Shown: in pieces, positions 41,694 through 50,124 of the stretch
Position numbering within the stretch: the stretch's first letter is position 1
How the letters are laid out: each line of letters begins with the position of its first letter
Source: CAZEAB01 sp964552945
GTDB taxonomy: Archaea > Nanobdellota > Nanobdellia > Woesearchaeales > GW2011-AR9
DNA length: 64,000 nucleotides
Assembly: GCA_964552945.1 (NCBI GenBank)
Contig: CAZKIP010000001.1
Span: 186,001 to 250,000, forward strand
Direction of reading: 5' to 3'
Made by a program: the position numbers and the translations under genes
Notes under the pieces: model-generated
The model's input: only the letters and a program-made list of their open reading frames with translations
The model's database searches: none
Told to the model about the DNA's origin: nothing

Positions 41694-42395
41694 ATGGCAT
41701 ATCAATCACCTAATCAAGCAACCGCCCGAATAATTCGTTCTGTGGATGCGCCTTATGCAGGCTATGCAGAAGCCCAAAACATTTTTCTCTTTGTCGACGA
41801 TGTTCCTGGTGTATTAGAACAGAATGTAGAAACAGCCGTTCGTGAACTTCGCGGTGGACGTCCAACCGGAAGAAGTGGAGATAGAACTCCAAACTATCTT
41901 GGGATGGTCACTTTATGTCAAGCTCGAAGTGTAAAAGATGCCGCTGATCATTTAGGAAAATTCAAAGACCTCTCTCCTGGAGCACTATTATTCGCTAGTT
42001 TAGATTATAATTTGGAACTAGCAGGAACAGCTGATGATGAGGGTAAGCCCGCTAGTGGTCCAATAAGAGAAGGTAGTACAGTTGAAGGTCTTTTTGGAGA
42101 TGAAAGTTTTCAGCATTATGCTAACAATGGTGGAGCTGTTGTAATGTATACAGGAGAGCCACAAAGAGTTATAACTTCTAGAGTAGTTCAAGCTCTTACT
42201 GCATATGAAAAATTGGCTGTTTTCGTTGCTACAAAAAGTGAAGTAGATCCAGAATTTCTTTATCAATTATTTAGACCAGTAATTGAAAACCCTTTCAAAA
42301 TTCCACCACTAAAACGATTTTCTGAAAATTGCGGTTTGAACCTATCAAGGAATATTGTAAGAACAGCGAAAAAAAGGTCTAGAAAAAAATCTTGA
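41694..42395 (+). CDS. Divergent receiver (REC)-like protein, first copy
   Basis: The 233-residue protein keeps the key positions of a response-regulator receiver. The acidic pair Asp35-Asp36 is in NIFLFVDDVPG, the phosphoacceptor Asp104 ends a hydrophobic strand (ALLFASLDYN), Thr153 is in VVMYTGEP and Lys181 is in AVFVATKSE. An insertion of about 30 residues lies after the phosphoacceptor strand. No output domain follows, only a helical and basic tail (KKRSRKKS). It is a paralogue of the gene 84 bases downstream (shared SLD-N, FQH-NNGGA and YTG-P). It probably works with the kinase-like protein at 43187-45271; this is inference from context. Confidence 0.65.
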   Translation: MAYQSPNQATARIIRSVDAPYAGYAEAQNIFLFVDDVPGVLEQNVETAVRELRGGRPTGRSGDRTPNYLGMVTLCQARSVKDAADHLGKFKDLSPGALLFASLDYNLELAGTADDEGKPASGPIREGSTVEGLFGDESFQHYANNGGAVVMYTGEPQRVITSRVVQALTAYEKLAVFVATKSEVDPEFLYQLFRPVIENPFKIPPLKRFSENCGLNLSRNIVRTAKKRSRKKS

Positions 42396-42479
42396 TCTAT
42401 ATTCTCCAGTATAGAAATACTTAAAAGCGCTTGTTACACAAGAGTAGTAACTAGAAAAGATAATTAATGGAGTTATTAA

Positions 42480-43136
42480 ATGAGTACACCAACATATCAC
42501 GTAAACCCGATAACGGGAGATTCAATTGCACCAGGAGATGCAAAATATGCAACTAGAAACATACTTCTCATAGCCGAAGACGATGTTGCTCTTCTAGATG
42601 ATTTGCGAACAAGCGCTAGTAGAACTTTTCGTACAAGAAGCAGAGGGCAAGATGTGGCAGCAGACCTAGTTAAGCTAACTGCAACAACTAGTGTTCCAAA
42701 AGTGTTAGAGCATCTTGAAGGGTATAGGAGACATTCACCAGATGCGAGAATTTATGCTTCCCTAGATCACAATATGGGATTAAACACCGAAAGAGAAGAA
42801 AGAAAACCTACAGAAGCACTTCTTTATAATCCTACTTTTCAGCACTTTCTTAATAATGGAGGTGCAATAGTTAGTTACACTGGATACCCGGAGCAGGTTT
42901 TACAATCTGAAATGATGATGAGATTACAAAGAGATTACCAAAATATTGCTTTCTTTGTAGCAAAAAAAGGTGACCCAGTCATAGAACATGATCATGTTTT
43001 CCGCCTTCTTGCAGATGCAGTTCTTCATCCAGACAAGCTAGATAGATTAAGAAAAATAGCCGATGCTTCCAGAAATGATTTAGGTCAAGCAATGAGAATG
43101 CAAGCAAGGGCTACAAGAAGAAGAAAAAGTAGGTGA
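42480..43136 (+). CDS. Divergent receiver (REC)-like protein, second copy
   Basis: The 218-residue paralogue of the preceding gene shows NILLIAEDDVA (Glu33-Asp34-Asp35), the candidate phosphoacceptor Asp96 in YASLDHNMG, Thr134 in VSYTGYP and Lys162/163 in FFVAKKGD. It ends in an Arg-rich tail (ATRRRKSR). The NMG after the Asp is closer to the canonical D-x-x-M-P/G than in copy one. TGGAG lies 8 nt before the ATG. The 84-base gap upstream has a possible TATA (ACTTAAAA near 42419), so it may be transcribed on its own as well. Confidence 0.65.
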   Translation: MSTPTYHVNPITGDSIAPGDAKYATRNILLIAEDDVALLDDLRTSASRTFRTRSRGQDVAADLVKLTATTSVPKVLEHLEGYRRHSPDARIYASLDHNMGLNTEREERKPTEALLYNPTFQHFLNNGGAIVSYTGYPEQVLQSEMMMRLQRDYQNIAFFVAKKGDPVIEHDHVFRLLADAVLHPDKLDRLRKIADASRNDLGQAMRMQARATRRRKSR

Positions 43137-43186
43137 GCCCCACTCCCATTTTTCACTTTTTTAATTAATTATTTATATTTATTATC

Positions 43187-45271
43187 TCAAATTTCTAATC
43201 GTTGTAAGTATACATGTACTCGTGTTCCCGTCTTATCTTCTGAAGAAAAAGGTTCATAGTATACTTTCCCATTATGTAACTCAATCAGCCTTTTAAGATT
43301 TTTTGAACCAAGGGCGCCTTCGTCTTCACTTTTACCTTTAGTTGAAAGACCAGAAGTAGAAGACACTTTCCCCTGCAGATAAGCCATTAACTCCGTAGCT
43401 TTACTTTGAGGTATCCCCTCACCATTATCTTCTACACACAAATAAAAACTAGGATATTCACCATCTTTAAAACCAAGTTCATGTAAATAAGGTGGTTCTC
43501 CATTAACACCGGGCCTACGTGTGGCAATATTAACTTCAGAAGCCCCAGCATCTATAGCATTATAAACTAAATCTCTCACCATATAAAGAACTGAATCCCT
43601 GTTTGTAATGAATTTTGCATCATATTCTACGTCATCCAACAATTTGATTGAAGATTTTTTATCATCTCTAGCTGAATAAATTGCCTCTTCGAGAACTGAA
43701 CTAAAACTAAAATTATCTAGCATAGTCATTTGGTCCATTCCTGAAAATTGTTTATTTACTTCCCCCATAACTTTCTTGAGTGTTCTTAAAGAATAGAGAA
43801 GAACAAAAGGATTAAAATCGACTAAGGAAGAAGGTAATTTCTTAAATCCTGTTCTATCTTTATTTTCCAATTGATACCTACCTTTATAATCCTGCATTTC
43901 CTGAAAAGCAGTTTCAAGAATTACTTCCTCTGCCACTTGAGAGTCACCAAATAAATCTGCAAATAAATCATCCATTTCTTCATCTGAATCATCTAAAGGT
44001 ACTTCTGAGTCTTCAACTGGGGAATTTCCTAAATTCTCACTATCATCATGACCCTCATTATCTTCCTCAGAATTTATTTTAATCGCATAAAGCCGATCAC
44101 TGATTGATTCCTTATCTGCAAAATCTTCTAATAAAATGTCAAAAGGTTTACAAAGATTTTCTAGATAATTTATAGAAACAGAATTGCCTTTAACGGCCTC
44201 ATAAATTTGTGATATTTGGTTTGTGACATAACCAATAATTCTCTTTCTCTCTTCACCATATGAACGTTGCAAAAAGTTTCTAACACCGTGTCTTCCCCCT
44301 GAAGATCGAATACGAGATATCTCGGTAAGTAAATCAACAATTAATTCTTGTCTCTTTTCTAAATGAACATTGGCTTCAGCTAATTGGTCAGTTCTTTGTT
44401 GAATAGTATCTTCTAAATCAAGTAACCTATCTCTAAGTTGCTCTTGTTCCCTGTAAGGCCTGATTAAAGCAGGTGCATTCCTTCTTGTATTTTTTATTAA
44501 ACTAGTAACAAAATTTAAGGCTCTTGAATACCAGGGATTGTGAGGATTGGTTGTATGTACTAAAAATTGACTAATGGCTTTCTCGCTCTCTGCAACTGGA
44601 TCAGCTTCACTTCTTTCTCTTTCAATATAAAGATTTGGTTGACTAAAAAGTTTTTGAAAGGTTGCTTGATAAGAAGCTAGGGAAATGTCACAATCCCTTT
44701 TCAATACAGCGGTAAGCTGTTCAGGTGTTAAAATAGCAGCCAAGCGTTCTTTGTGTTCATTAAAAGTCCAACGACTAATCCTAAACGAAGTAGCCAAATA
44801 TTGTAATTGTTCAACTTCAATTCCAGTAACCCTATTCCAACTTTTGTTAGCTCTTTTTAATCCAGCTAGAACAACGTTAGCAGGAAAATGTTTTGAAACG
44901 GCAATTTGTGCATCCTGGTGATCCAAAAACACTTTTTCGGTAATTTGTCGGAAAAATTCTTGGTCGTCAACCCCTAAATGTAATTGACAATGGATTGCGT
45001 AAGCAGTATATAACTCGTAACTCGCCCATTCTCTCTTATCGGTCAAAATAGTTTGCATTTCTTGTTCATTTGCACCAAAACGTTCACAAAAGCTGCCAAC
45101 TACTTCATCCGGATTATCAGATAGATTAGTCATGGAAATCAAATATTTTGACGTAACATCAGCATTTAATCTAGACGATTGTAAAGGATGTGCAAAAATC
45201 CCTTCAGAATTATCAAAAGATTGTAAAATGTCTTCCAATTCTGATTGTTTTTGGCCTGTTTCTTGAACCAT
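43187..45271 (-). CDS. Soluble histidine-kinase-like protein with HATPase domain
   Basis: The 694-residue protein has no membrane helix. Residues 1-270 are helical with no family I can name. A coiled coil (about 277-320) leads to RHGVRN (His331 counted from a TTG at 45280), which resembles the H-box H-x-x-R-N. An acidic, low-complexity insert (about 402-445) and a helical part follow. The C-terminal HATPase has the N box LVYNAIDAGAS, G1 VEDNGEGIP, and G2 GALGSKNLKRLI, ending GTRVHVYL. ATG at 45271 is chosen because a TATA-like box (45292-45299) is 25 nt upstream. It is convergent with the two receiver-like genes, 50 bases away. Confidence 0.78.
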   Translation of the reverse strand: MVQETGQKQSELEDILQSFDNSEGIFAHPLQSSRLNADVTSKYLISMTNLSDNPDEVVGSFCERFGANEQEMQTILTDKREWASYELYTAYAIHCQLHLGVDDQEFFRQITEKVFLDHQDAQIAVSKHFPANVVLAGLKRANKSWNRVTGIEVEQLQYLATSFRISRWTFNEHKERLAAILTPEQLTAVLKRDCDISLASYQATFQKLFSQPNLYIERERSEADPVAESEKAISQFLVHTTNPHNPWYSRALNFVTSLIKNTRRNAPALIRPYREQEQLRDRLLDLEDTIQQRTDQLAEANVHLEKRQELIVDLLTEISRIRSSGGRHGVRNFLQRSYGEERKRIIGYVTNQISQIYEAVKGNSVSINYLENLCKPFDILLEDFADKESISDRLYAIKINSEEDNEGHDDSENLGNSPVEDSEVPLDDSDEEMDDLFADLFGDSQVAEEVILETAFQEMQDYKGRYQLENKDRTGFKKLPSSLVDFNPFVLLYSLRTLKKVMGEVNKQFSGMDQMTMLDNFSFSSVLEEAIYSARDDKKSSIKLLDDVEYDAKFITNRDSVLYMVRDLVYNAIDAGASEVNIATRRPGVNGEPPYLHELGFKDGEYPSFYLCVEDNGEGIPQSKATELMAYLQGKVSSTSGLSTKGKSEDEGALGSKNLKRLIELHNGKVYYEPFSSEDKTGTRVHVYLQRLEI

Positions 45272-45291
45272 ATAAAACAAAAAGGTCCTTA

Positions 45292-45299
45292 ATTTATAA
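45292..45299 (-). promoter_or_regulatory. TATA-like box for the kinase-like gene
   Basis: The minus strand reads TTATAAAT, centred 25 nt before the ATG at 45271. The TTG three codons earlier is therefore less likely as start. Confidence 0.5.
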
Positions 45300-45364
45300 G
45301 TTTATCTAGTCTGTTGTTATTATTAAGTTACAACCAAATAAGAAACATAAGCTTTTGGAGGATG

Positions 45365-46210
45365 TTAAAGACCAAAAATTCTAGGAGTGATATAAACTTC
45401 TACAACGCCTGCCACGATTAAGATTCCAAAACTTATTAACATCAAATAAATCGAATCTACAATTGCTTTCTCTTGCTTAAGACTATATTTAATTAAAGCT
45501 ACAGAAAGAATACTGCCCGCTAAACCTGCCACAAAATAAGCAGCAATTTCAAAAAAACCATGAGTCATATATCTAAAAAAGCTGAAGGTAGCTGCTCCAA
45601 AATAACCAGCAATAGAGGTTAATCCTACATAAGATGCCGTCTCTGCTATCTTTGCCTTAAATAGCTGCCCCATAGCTGCAGCGACAGTAGATGCGTTCCA
45701 CGTTAAAATAAAAATAGCCCCCGTACCATAGAGTAAGGAAAAAATAATACAAAAAAATAATACTCGAGTATTATTTATAAGGATTTTAGAAAAAATGTCA
45801 AACTTGGTAATGTTTCCAGTAACATAAACATTTACCTCTTCCACGGCTTGATGTTGAACACTGAATAAAGTGTCAACTACTCCAACCGGTAAGAAAACAT
45901 AAGCCAGGACTAAGGCCAAAGTAATCCCTAAAAATAAGAAAATAAGAAAAGTAATCACTTTAGTATGTTCTTTTAAGATCCTCCATTCTTTCTTATATTT
46001 TAAATCAATTTTTTCTTCGTTTTTAATTGTAACATATAATGTGGGTAGAGAACCAAGAACTATCAAAAAAACCATCATCAATCCTGCATCCGTTGGAAAA
46101 ACTGCATACGCCAAAGCTATAGCAATTATCGAATGGATAAATCCTGCAAAAAACATTTCCCACGGTTTCTGTTTAAGAACGAATGGATTAAGTAAAGATT
46201 CTAAGACCAT
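45365..46210 (-). CDS. SpoIIM/DUF95-like integral membrane protein
   Basis: The 281-residue protein has about six membrane helices. The C-terminal half carries the SpoIIM-type features: FCIIFSLLYGTGAIFILTWNAS, and FRYMTHGFFEIAAYFVAGLAG, matching the HG.FE.....AG motif of the family. In Bacillus SpoIIM is part of the engulfment complex; in archaea the function is unknown and envelope remodelling is often guessed. It lies at the edge of the surface-protein island, same strand, 71 bases from the next gene. Confidence 0.85.
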   Translation of the reverse strand: MVLESLLNPFVLKQKPWEMFFAGFIHSIIAIALAYAVFPTDAGLMMVFLIVLGSLPTLYVTIKNEEKIDLKYKKEWRILKEHTKVITFLIFLFLGITLALVLAYVFLPVGVVDTLFSVQHQAVEEVNVYVTGNITKFDIFSKILINNTRVLFFCIIFSLLYGTGAIFILTWNASTVAAAMGQLFKAKIAETASYVGLTSIAGYFGAATFSFFRYMTHGFFEIAAYFVAGLAGSILSVALIKYSLKQEKAIVDSIYLMLISFGILIVAGVVEVYITPRIFGL

Positions 46211-46280
46211 GCTAGAAGTAAATAAGATTAATTTTTAATGCTTTCGATTTGAGAAGCAAATTAAAGTAAAAGAAAAATAA

Positions 46281-47489
46281 TTAATAAATCTTGACTACTC
46301 CCTTTTTACTCTTAAAATAATAAAATATTGCTCCAATTATTAAGAGTACAAGTATAATGATAAGGACTACAAGCCAAAGATCCATTTTCAATCCTTCATC
46401 TGATTTAGGTTGTTGTAAAAGAGCTTTTTTTGCTTCTTCCTCTGCATCAACTACAACTATTTCAAATTTATTTGTATTTTTTTTATCAGAGAAAAGGGAA
46501 GTAGCTTCTAAGGAATAAGTTCCTTTAGAAACTTCGTTGAGATCAAGAAAAGTTTCAACACTTTTCTTACCCAATTTGCCCAAAGAGATGGTTTTACTCT
46601 GTGATTCTGTTAAAACTTTTCCAGTAGAATCTTTGAGAACAATTTCTACATAAGCACTTAATGGATCGTTCCAAAAACTTTGCAAGTTAGCACTAATTTT
46701 TTGAATTTTCTTCTCTTCAAATTTAGTTGGAGTAACACTTATTACTTTAACCAATTCTTCACCAATTATTAAAGGAGTTACAGTTCTTGCAAGAGAAGTT
46801 TTTCCACCATCATATTTTATATGTGCTTCAGCCCGATATTTACCTGGAACTATATCTTTTGTATTCCATTCCCCTTTCATCTCCTTAATTTCTTTAGGAT
46901 TTAATCCTTTTACTGAAGATAAAGGAAAAAAATACTTTGGAGTTGGGCTACCAGCAGGAAATATTTTTCCTTCTCCAGAAATATCATCAATTGTTTCTCC
47001 ACCAAAATGTTCCACATTAACTACAAAATACATAGATTCACCAACATTAATAGTATTATCAATTACCTTAATCGAAGATTCAATATATTTCCCTGGATAA
47101 GGAACCAAAGTAGAAACCCGCGTAATTATTTGAGCTGTAGCTGAAGTTCCAGCATAAGGGTCTTCTTCTTTATCTTCAGAGATTACTAAACTCAATTCCT
47201 TAGTTCCTGGAGAATCGCTTAAATCAGGAAGAGAAATTTTAACCCTTATTTCACAAAAATCATGACACCCCTCCATCCTTTTTGGAGTTAATAGAGTAGA
47301 ATATTTTTCTAAAGAACCTCCAACCCCAACATTTACATTGTAAACATCACCAACCCTAAATTTAAACTCGCCACCACCATTAGCGTAATCAAATTTTGTA
47401 CTTGCTGGAGATACAGAAATTGCTAAAGTAAAAGAGGATAAACAAATAATAAAAACTAAGGACAACAATATTTTTTTTGTAATCACCAT
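46281..47489 (-). CDS. SP-beta-TM surface protein, paralogue of 52488-53705
   Basis: The 402-residue protein has a signal peptide (about 7-23), three or four beta-sandwich domains and a C-terminal helix (about 372-392) followed by a short basic tail. The first domain starts ISVSPASTKFDY, like a pilus-chaperone or DUF916-type N-domain. The phrase RVSTLVPYPGKYIESSIKV parallels VVEGPYPDKYIKARLNI in the gene at 52488-53705, and the remaining domains align in order. The pair brackets the small anchored proteins. A role in supporting or displaying them is inference. The start ATG at 47489 gives a clean signal peptide. Confidence 0.75.
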   Translation of the reverse strand: MVITKKILLSLVFIICLSSFTLAISVSPASTKFDYANGGGEFKFRVGDVYNVNVGVGGSLEKYSTLLTPKRMEGCHDFCEIRVKISLPDLSDSPGTKELSLVISEDKEEDPYAGTSATAQIITRVSTLVPYPGKYIESSIKVIDNTINVGESMYFVVNVEHFGGETIDDISGEGKIFPAGSPTPKYFFPLSSVKGLNPKEIKEMKGEWNTKDIVPGKYRAEAHIKYDGGKTSLARTVTPLIIGEELVKVISVTPTKFEEKKIQKISANLQSFWNDPLSAYVEIVLKDSTGKVLTESQSKTISLGKLGKKSVETFLDLNEVSKGTYSLEATSLFSDKKNTNKFEIVVVDAEEEAKKALLQQPKSDEGLKMDLWLVVLIIILVLLIIGAIFYYFKSKKGVVKIY

Positions 47490-47574
47490 CTCGAATTAAA
47501 CTAAACTTTACTAACTTAAAAACTTTTCCACTATGTAGACAAGAATAATTAAAAAAAGAAAAATTAAAAAAAGT

Positions 47575-48291
47575 TTATGATGCTTCTATTGCAGTAAAAA
47601 CTAAAGTAAGAGTCCCAATTGAAGATTCAACATTAGAAGGGACACTTAAGTTTAAAGTAACATTCATAAAAGCATTAGTTCCAGTGCTCAGACTGGTACA
47701 TAAAGTAACATTTTGATTACCTGTATCGTTAAGAATATACGCATAACCTACAGATTCATTAATCGTTCCTCCACAATTTCCGTCGGGATCAATTCCTGTA
47801 GCTTCAACTTTACTAAAAGTGTTAAGCCCGCCACAATCGGAATCAGTTGGACAATACCATGCTTCTGCTGTTGGTGAGGTGGAAGAAACATTTACTACTA
47901 TAGCAACAGTTCCAGTGTTGTTAATTATCATATGGGCATCCCCCATATCTGTTGTGTTAACCCAATTGCTTACTCCTCCATTATTCCAAGTTGTACCATC
48001 GTACTGAGTCATTGTGTCCGACCAAATGTAAGCACCCCCTTGCGCAGCAGTTCCAGGAGTGATATATCCTGTCCCAAAATCAATTGTGCTATCGTTAATT
48101 GTAAATGATACTGTTGCTGAAATTGCCAAATCTGCAGTCCCCGTTTGAGTTACCGCACCCGATAAAGAAAAATCTTGTCCAGAAGGACTTAAATTAGAAA
48201 TTTTAATGACACTAATAGTTGTTCCTACAACCATAACAACTAATGCCATAGTAAGTAAAGCTAAAATCGTTTTATTTGAAACATCTTCCAT
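47575..48291 (-). CDS. SNKTI-anchored surface protein, copy A
   Basis: The protein (238 residues from ATG 48291) starts MEDVSNKTILALL, then one long membrane helix (about 9-29). An extracellular beta-rich domain follows with FTINDSTIDFGTGYITPG and many Thr/Ser and N-x-S/T sites. Two Cys-containing loops (CPTDSDCGG and a later C-C pair) suggest disulfides. It is a full-length paralogue of the gene at 48474-49205. GGTG precedes the ATG by 5 nt. The TTAG microsatellite at 48307-48361 lies just upstream in its probable 5' leader. Function is unknown; a pilin-like or S-layer-associated role is possible. Confidence 0.72.
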   Translation of the reverse strand: MEDVSNKTILALLTMALVVMVVGTTISVIKISNLSPSGQDFSLSGAVTQTGTADLAISATVSFTINDSTIDFGTGYITPGTAAQGGAYIWSDTMTQYDGTTWNNGGVSNWVNTTDMGDAHMIINNTGTVAIVVNVSSTSPTAEAWYCPTDSDCGGLNTFSKVEATGIDPDGNCGGTINESVGYAYILNDTGNQNVTLCTSLSTGTNAFMNVTLNLSVPSNVESSIGTLTLVFTAIEAS

Positions 48292-48306
48292 ACACACACC
48301 TTTTTA

Positions 48307-48361
<55 letters not shown>

Positions 48362-48473
48362 ACCAGACTACTTCTTCTAGAAAGGCAAACTTGTTTAAAA
48401 GCTTTTCTAATTTCTAAATAGATAATAAACTAAAGAGAATTAAATTAAAAAAATTAAAAATATAAAAAAGAAA

Positions 48474-49205
48474 CTATGAAGATTCTATTGCGGTAAAAAC
48501 TAAGGTCATTGTAGAAATCGATGTTTCTGCATTTTTAGGAACGCTAATATTCAAACTAACATTTAAAATTGAATTGGTTCCAGTATTCCAAGAGCTACAT
48601 AAGGTTACATTCTGATTTCCTTGAGCATTGTCACCAGCAGCTAAAATATAAGAGTGACCTAAACTATCATTTAATGTTCCAGAACAAACACTATTTGAAT
48701 CAACTCCTTCCACTTCAACCCTGCCAAAATCGTTTCCACTACAATCATTATCCGTAGCACAGAACCAAGCTTCAGAATTGTTCAAACCTCCTGCTGTAAC
48801 GTTAATAGTTAAAGGAACAGTGCCAGTATTGTTAATTTGAATAAATTCGTCTGCCATAGAGGAACTATTTACCCAATTAATTATTACGGCACCATTTGGA
48901 TTGGCAGAATCAATGTAAGAACCCATCCCCCGAGAAAGAAGATAAGCTCCCCCAGTAGCAGCAACGGACGTATTTACATACCCCGTTCCAAAATCAACAC
49001 TACTATCATTAATTGTAAAAGAAACTGTAGAAGTAATACCTAAATCTGCTGTACCTGTTTGTGTTACTGCTCCTGAGAGAATGAAATCTTGCCCAGGCGC
49101 ACTTAAATCAGAAATTTTTATAACACTAAATGTAGTTCCAACAACCGTAACAACTAAAGCAACAGTGAGCAAAGCCAAAATTGTTTTATTTGAAATATCT
49201 TCCAT
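48474..49205 (-). CDS. SNKTI-anchored surface protein, copy B
   Basis: The 243-residue protein has the same plan as copy A: MEDISNKTILALLTVALVV anchor, GAVTQTGTADLGI, FTINDSSVDFGTGYVN, a WVNSSSMADEFIQINNTG stretch, the disulfide loop CATDNDCSG and the closing MTLVFTAIESS. AAGGTGG precedes the ATG at 49205. The close similarity to copy A over the full length indicates a tandem duplication with later divergence in the loops. It is 23 bases downstream of the third SNKTI protein and probably co-transcribed with it. Confidence 0.72.
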   Translation of the reverse strand: MEDISNKTILALLTVALVVTVVGTTFSVIKISDLSAPGQDFILSGAVTQTGTADLGITSTVSFTINDSSVDFGTGYVNTSVAATGGAYLLSRGMGSYIDSANPNGAVIINWVNSSSMADEFIQINNTGTVPLTINVTAGGLNNSEAWFCATDNDCSGNDFGRVEVEGVDSNSVCSGTLNDSLGHSYILAAGDNAQGNQNVTLCSSWNTGTNSILNVSLNISVPKNAETSISTMTLVFTAIESS

Positions 49206-49228
49206 TATCCACCTTAAGATCCTATTTA

Positions 49229-49534
49229 TTATTCTAAGGGAGGCTCAACTACTTTTAAATTCACTTTAGCAGATCCAACCGCAGAAGGAACTTCTCCCGA
49301 AGGTTCAACAACTTTCAAATACACTTTCCCAGTTTGGGTATTCCCCGATTGAGAACTCCCAAATCCAAAAAGTCCCTGAGCTTGATTGAGGTAATAAACA
49401 TAAACACCTAGACTAAAAACACTAGCAACAATAACCAAAACCAAAACTAATGCAATAGTCTTATTAGAAAAATCATCTTTTTTCTTAGGTTTCTTCGAAG
49501 AAACTCTCTTTTTCTTTACCCTTCTCTTTGCCAT
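49229..49534 (-). CDS. Small SNKTI-anchored protein with duplicated LKVVEP motif
   Basis: The 101-residue protein has a very basic cytoplasmic start (MAKRRVKKKRV), then DDFSNKTIALVLVLVIVASVFSLGVYVYY, which matches the anchors of the next two genes. The outer part is short, Gly/Ser-rich, and holds two copies of a KV.LKVVEP segment (about 70-77 and 90-97). A beta-strand donor or scaffold role is conceivable, but nothing proves it. The gap to copy B is 23 bases. Confidence 0.68.
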   Translation of the reverse strand: MAKRRVKKKRVSSKKPKKKDDFSNKTIALVLVLVIVASVFSLGVYVYYLNQAQGLFGFGSSQSGNTQTGKVYLKVVEPSGEVPSAVGSAKVNLKVVEPPLE

Positions 49535-49618
49535 GTAACACCTATTTTAATAATAAAAAGAATGCCTTAGAGTTTAAAAAGCTTTCTCTAACTTAAAAGA
49601 CAATTAAAAAGATAGAAC

Positions 49619-50056
49619 CTATTCCCAAGGAAAAGATTTGTACCTATTAACAACAATTGAACCTTCATACAATTTTTTTTCTGCTTCATAAGAGGGAGAG
49701 GCAGTTACTTGAAAATAATGCGTTTTTCCCGGAGACACAACATAACTCGAAGGAACTATAGTAACCCAATTGGTTAAAGGTAAAGAAGTTGAAGCTATTT
49801 TAAAATTAATTCTTTCAGGAAAAGAATGGTCATTCCTAATAGTTATTTGACGTGTAACGGGACATTTGATACAAACGTCTCCAAAATGCATCTTGTCTTT
49901 ATCTAAATTAAATCCTGGAGCTCCTCCGGTAACTTTCATGTCAAATTCAATAAATTGTGTTTTATGGGGGACCATATGTGAGACATAATAATAGGCTCCA
50001 AAAATTAATAAAATTCCCACAAACAAAAAAACAAGTATTGCTTCTTTTAGTTTCAT
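49619..50056 (-). CDS. Membrane-anchored beta-domain protein (DUF1573/MSP-like)
   Basis: From the ATG at 50056 the 145-residue protein has one N-terminal helix (about 5-25) and an outer beta-sandwich. KMHFGDVCIKCPVTRQITIRND matches the 'F G-x-V..G....  I.N' start of MSP/DUF1573-type domains, and VSPGKTHYFQVTASPSYEAE is in the second half. The ORF from 50110 is longer, but a TATA-like box at 50079-50088 lies inside it, 27 nt before the ATG. It is in the surface-protein island between the TSP-like protein and the SNKTI genes. Confidence 0.68.
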   Translation of the reverse strand: MKLKEAILVFLFVGILLIFGAYYYVSHMVPHKTQFIEFDMKVTGGAPGFNLDKDKMHFGDVCIKCPVTRQITIRNDHSFPERINFKIASTSLPLTNWVTIVPSSYVVSPGKTHYFQVTASPSYEAEKKLYEGSIVVNRYKSFPWE

Positions 50057-50078
50057 ATGGACTCGTTTTTTGAATGGA

Positions 50079-50088
50079 TTTATATTTT
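50079..50088 (-). promoter_or_regulatory. TATA-like box deciding the start at 50056
   Basis: The minus strand reads AAAATATAAA, centred about 27 nt before the ATG at 50056. Confidence 0.45.
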
Positions 50089-50124
50089 TTTCCAAACAAA
50101 AAGGAAACATTACCTACCAGGGTG

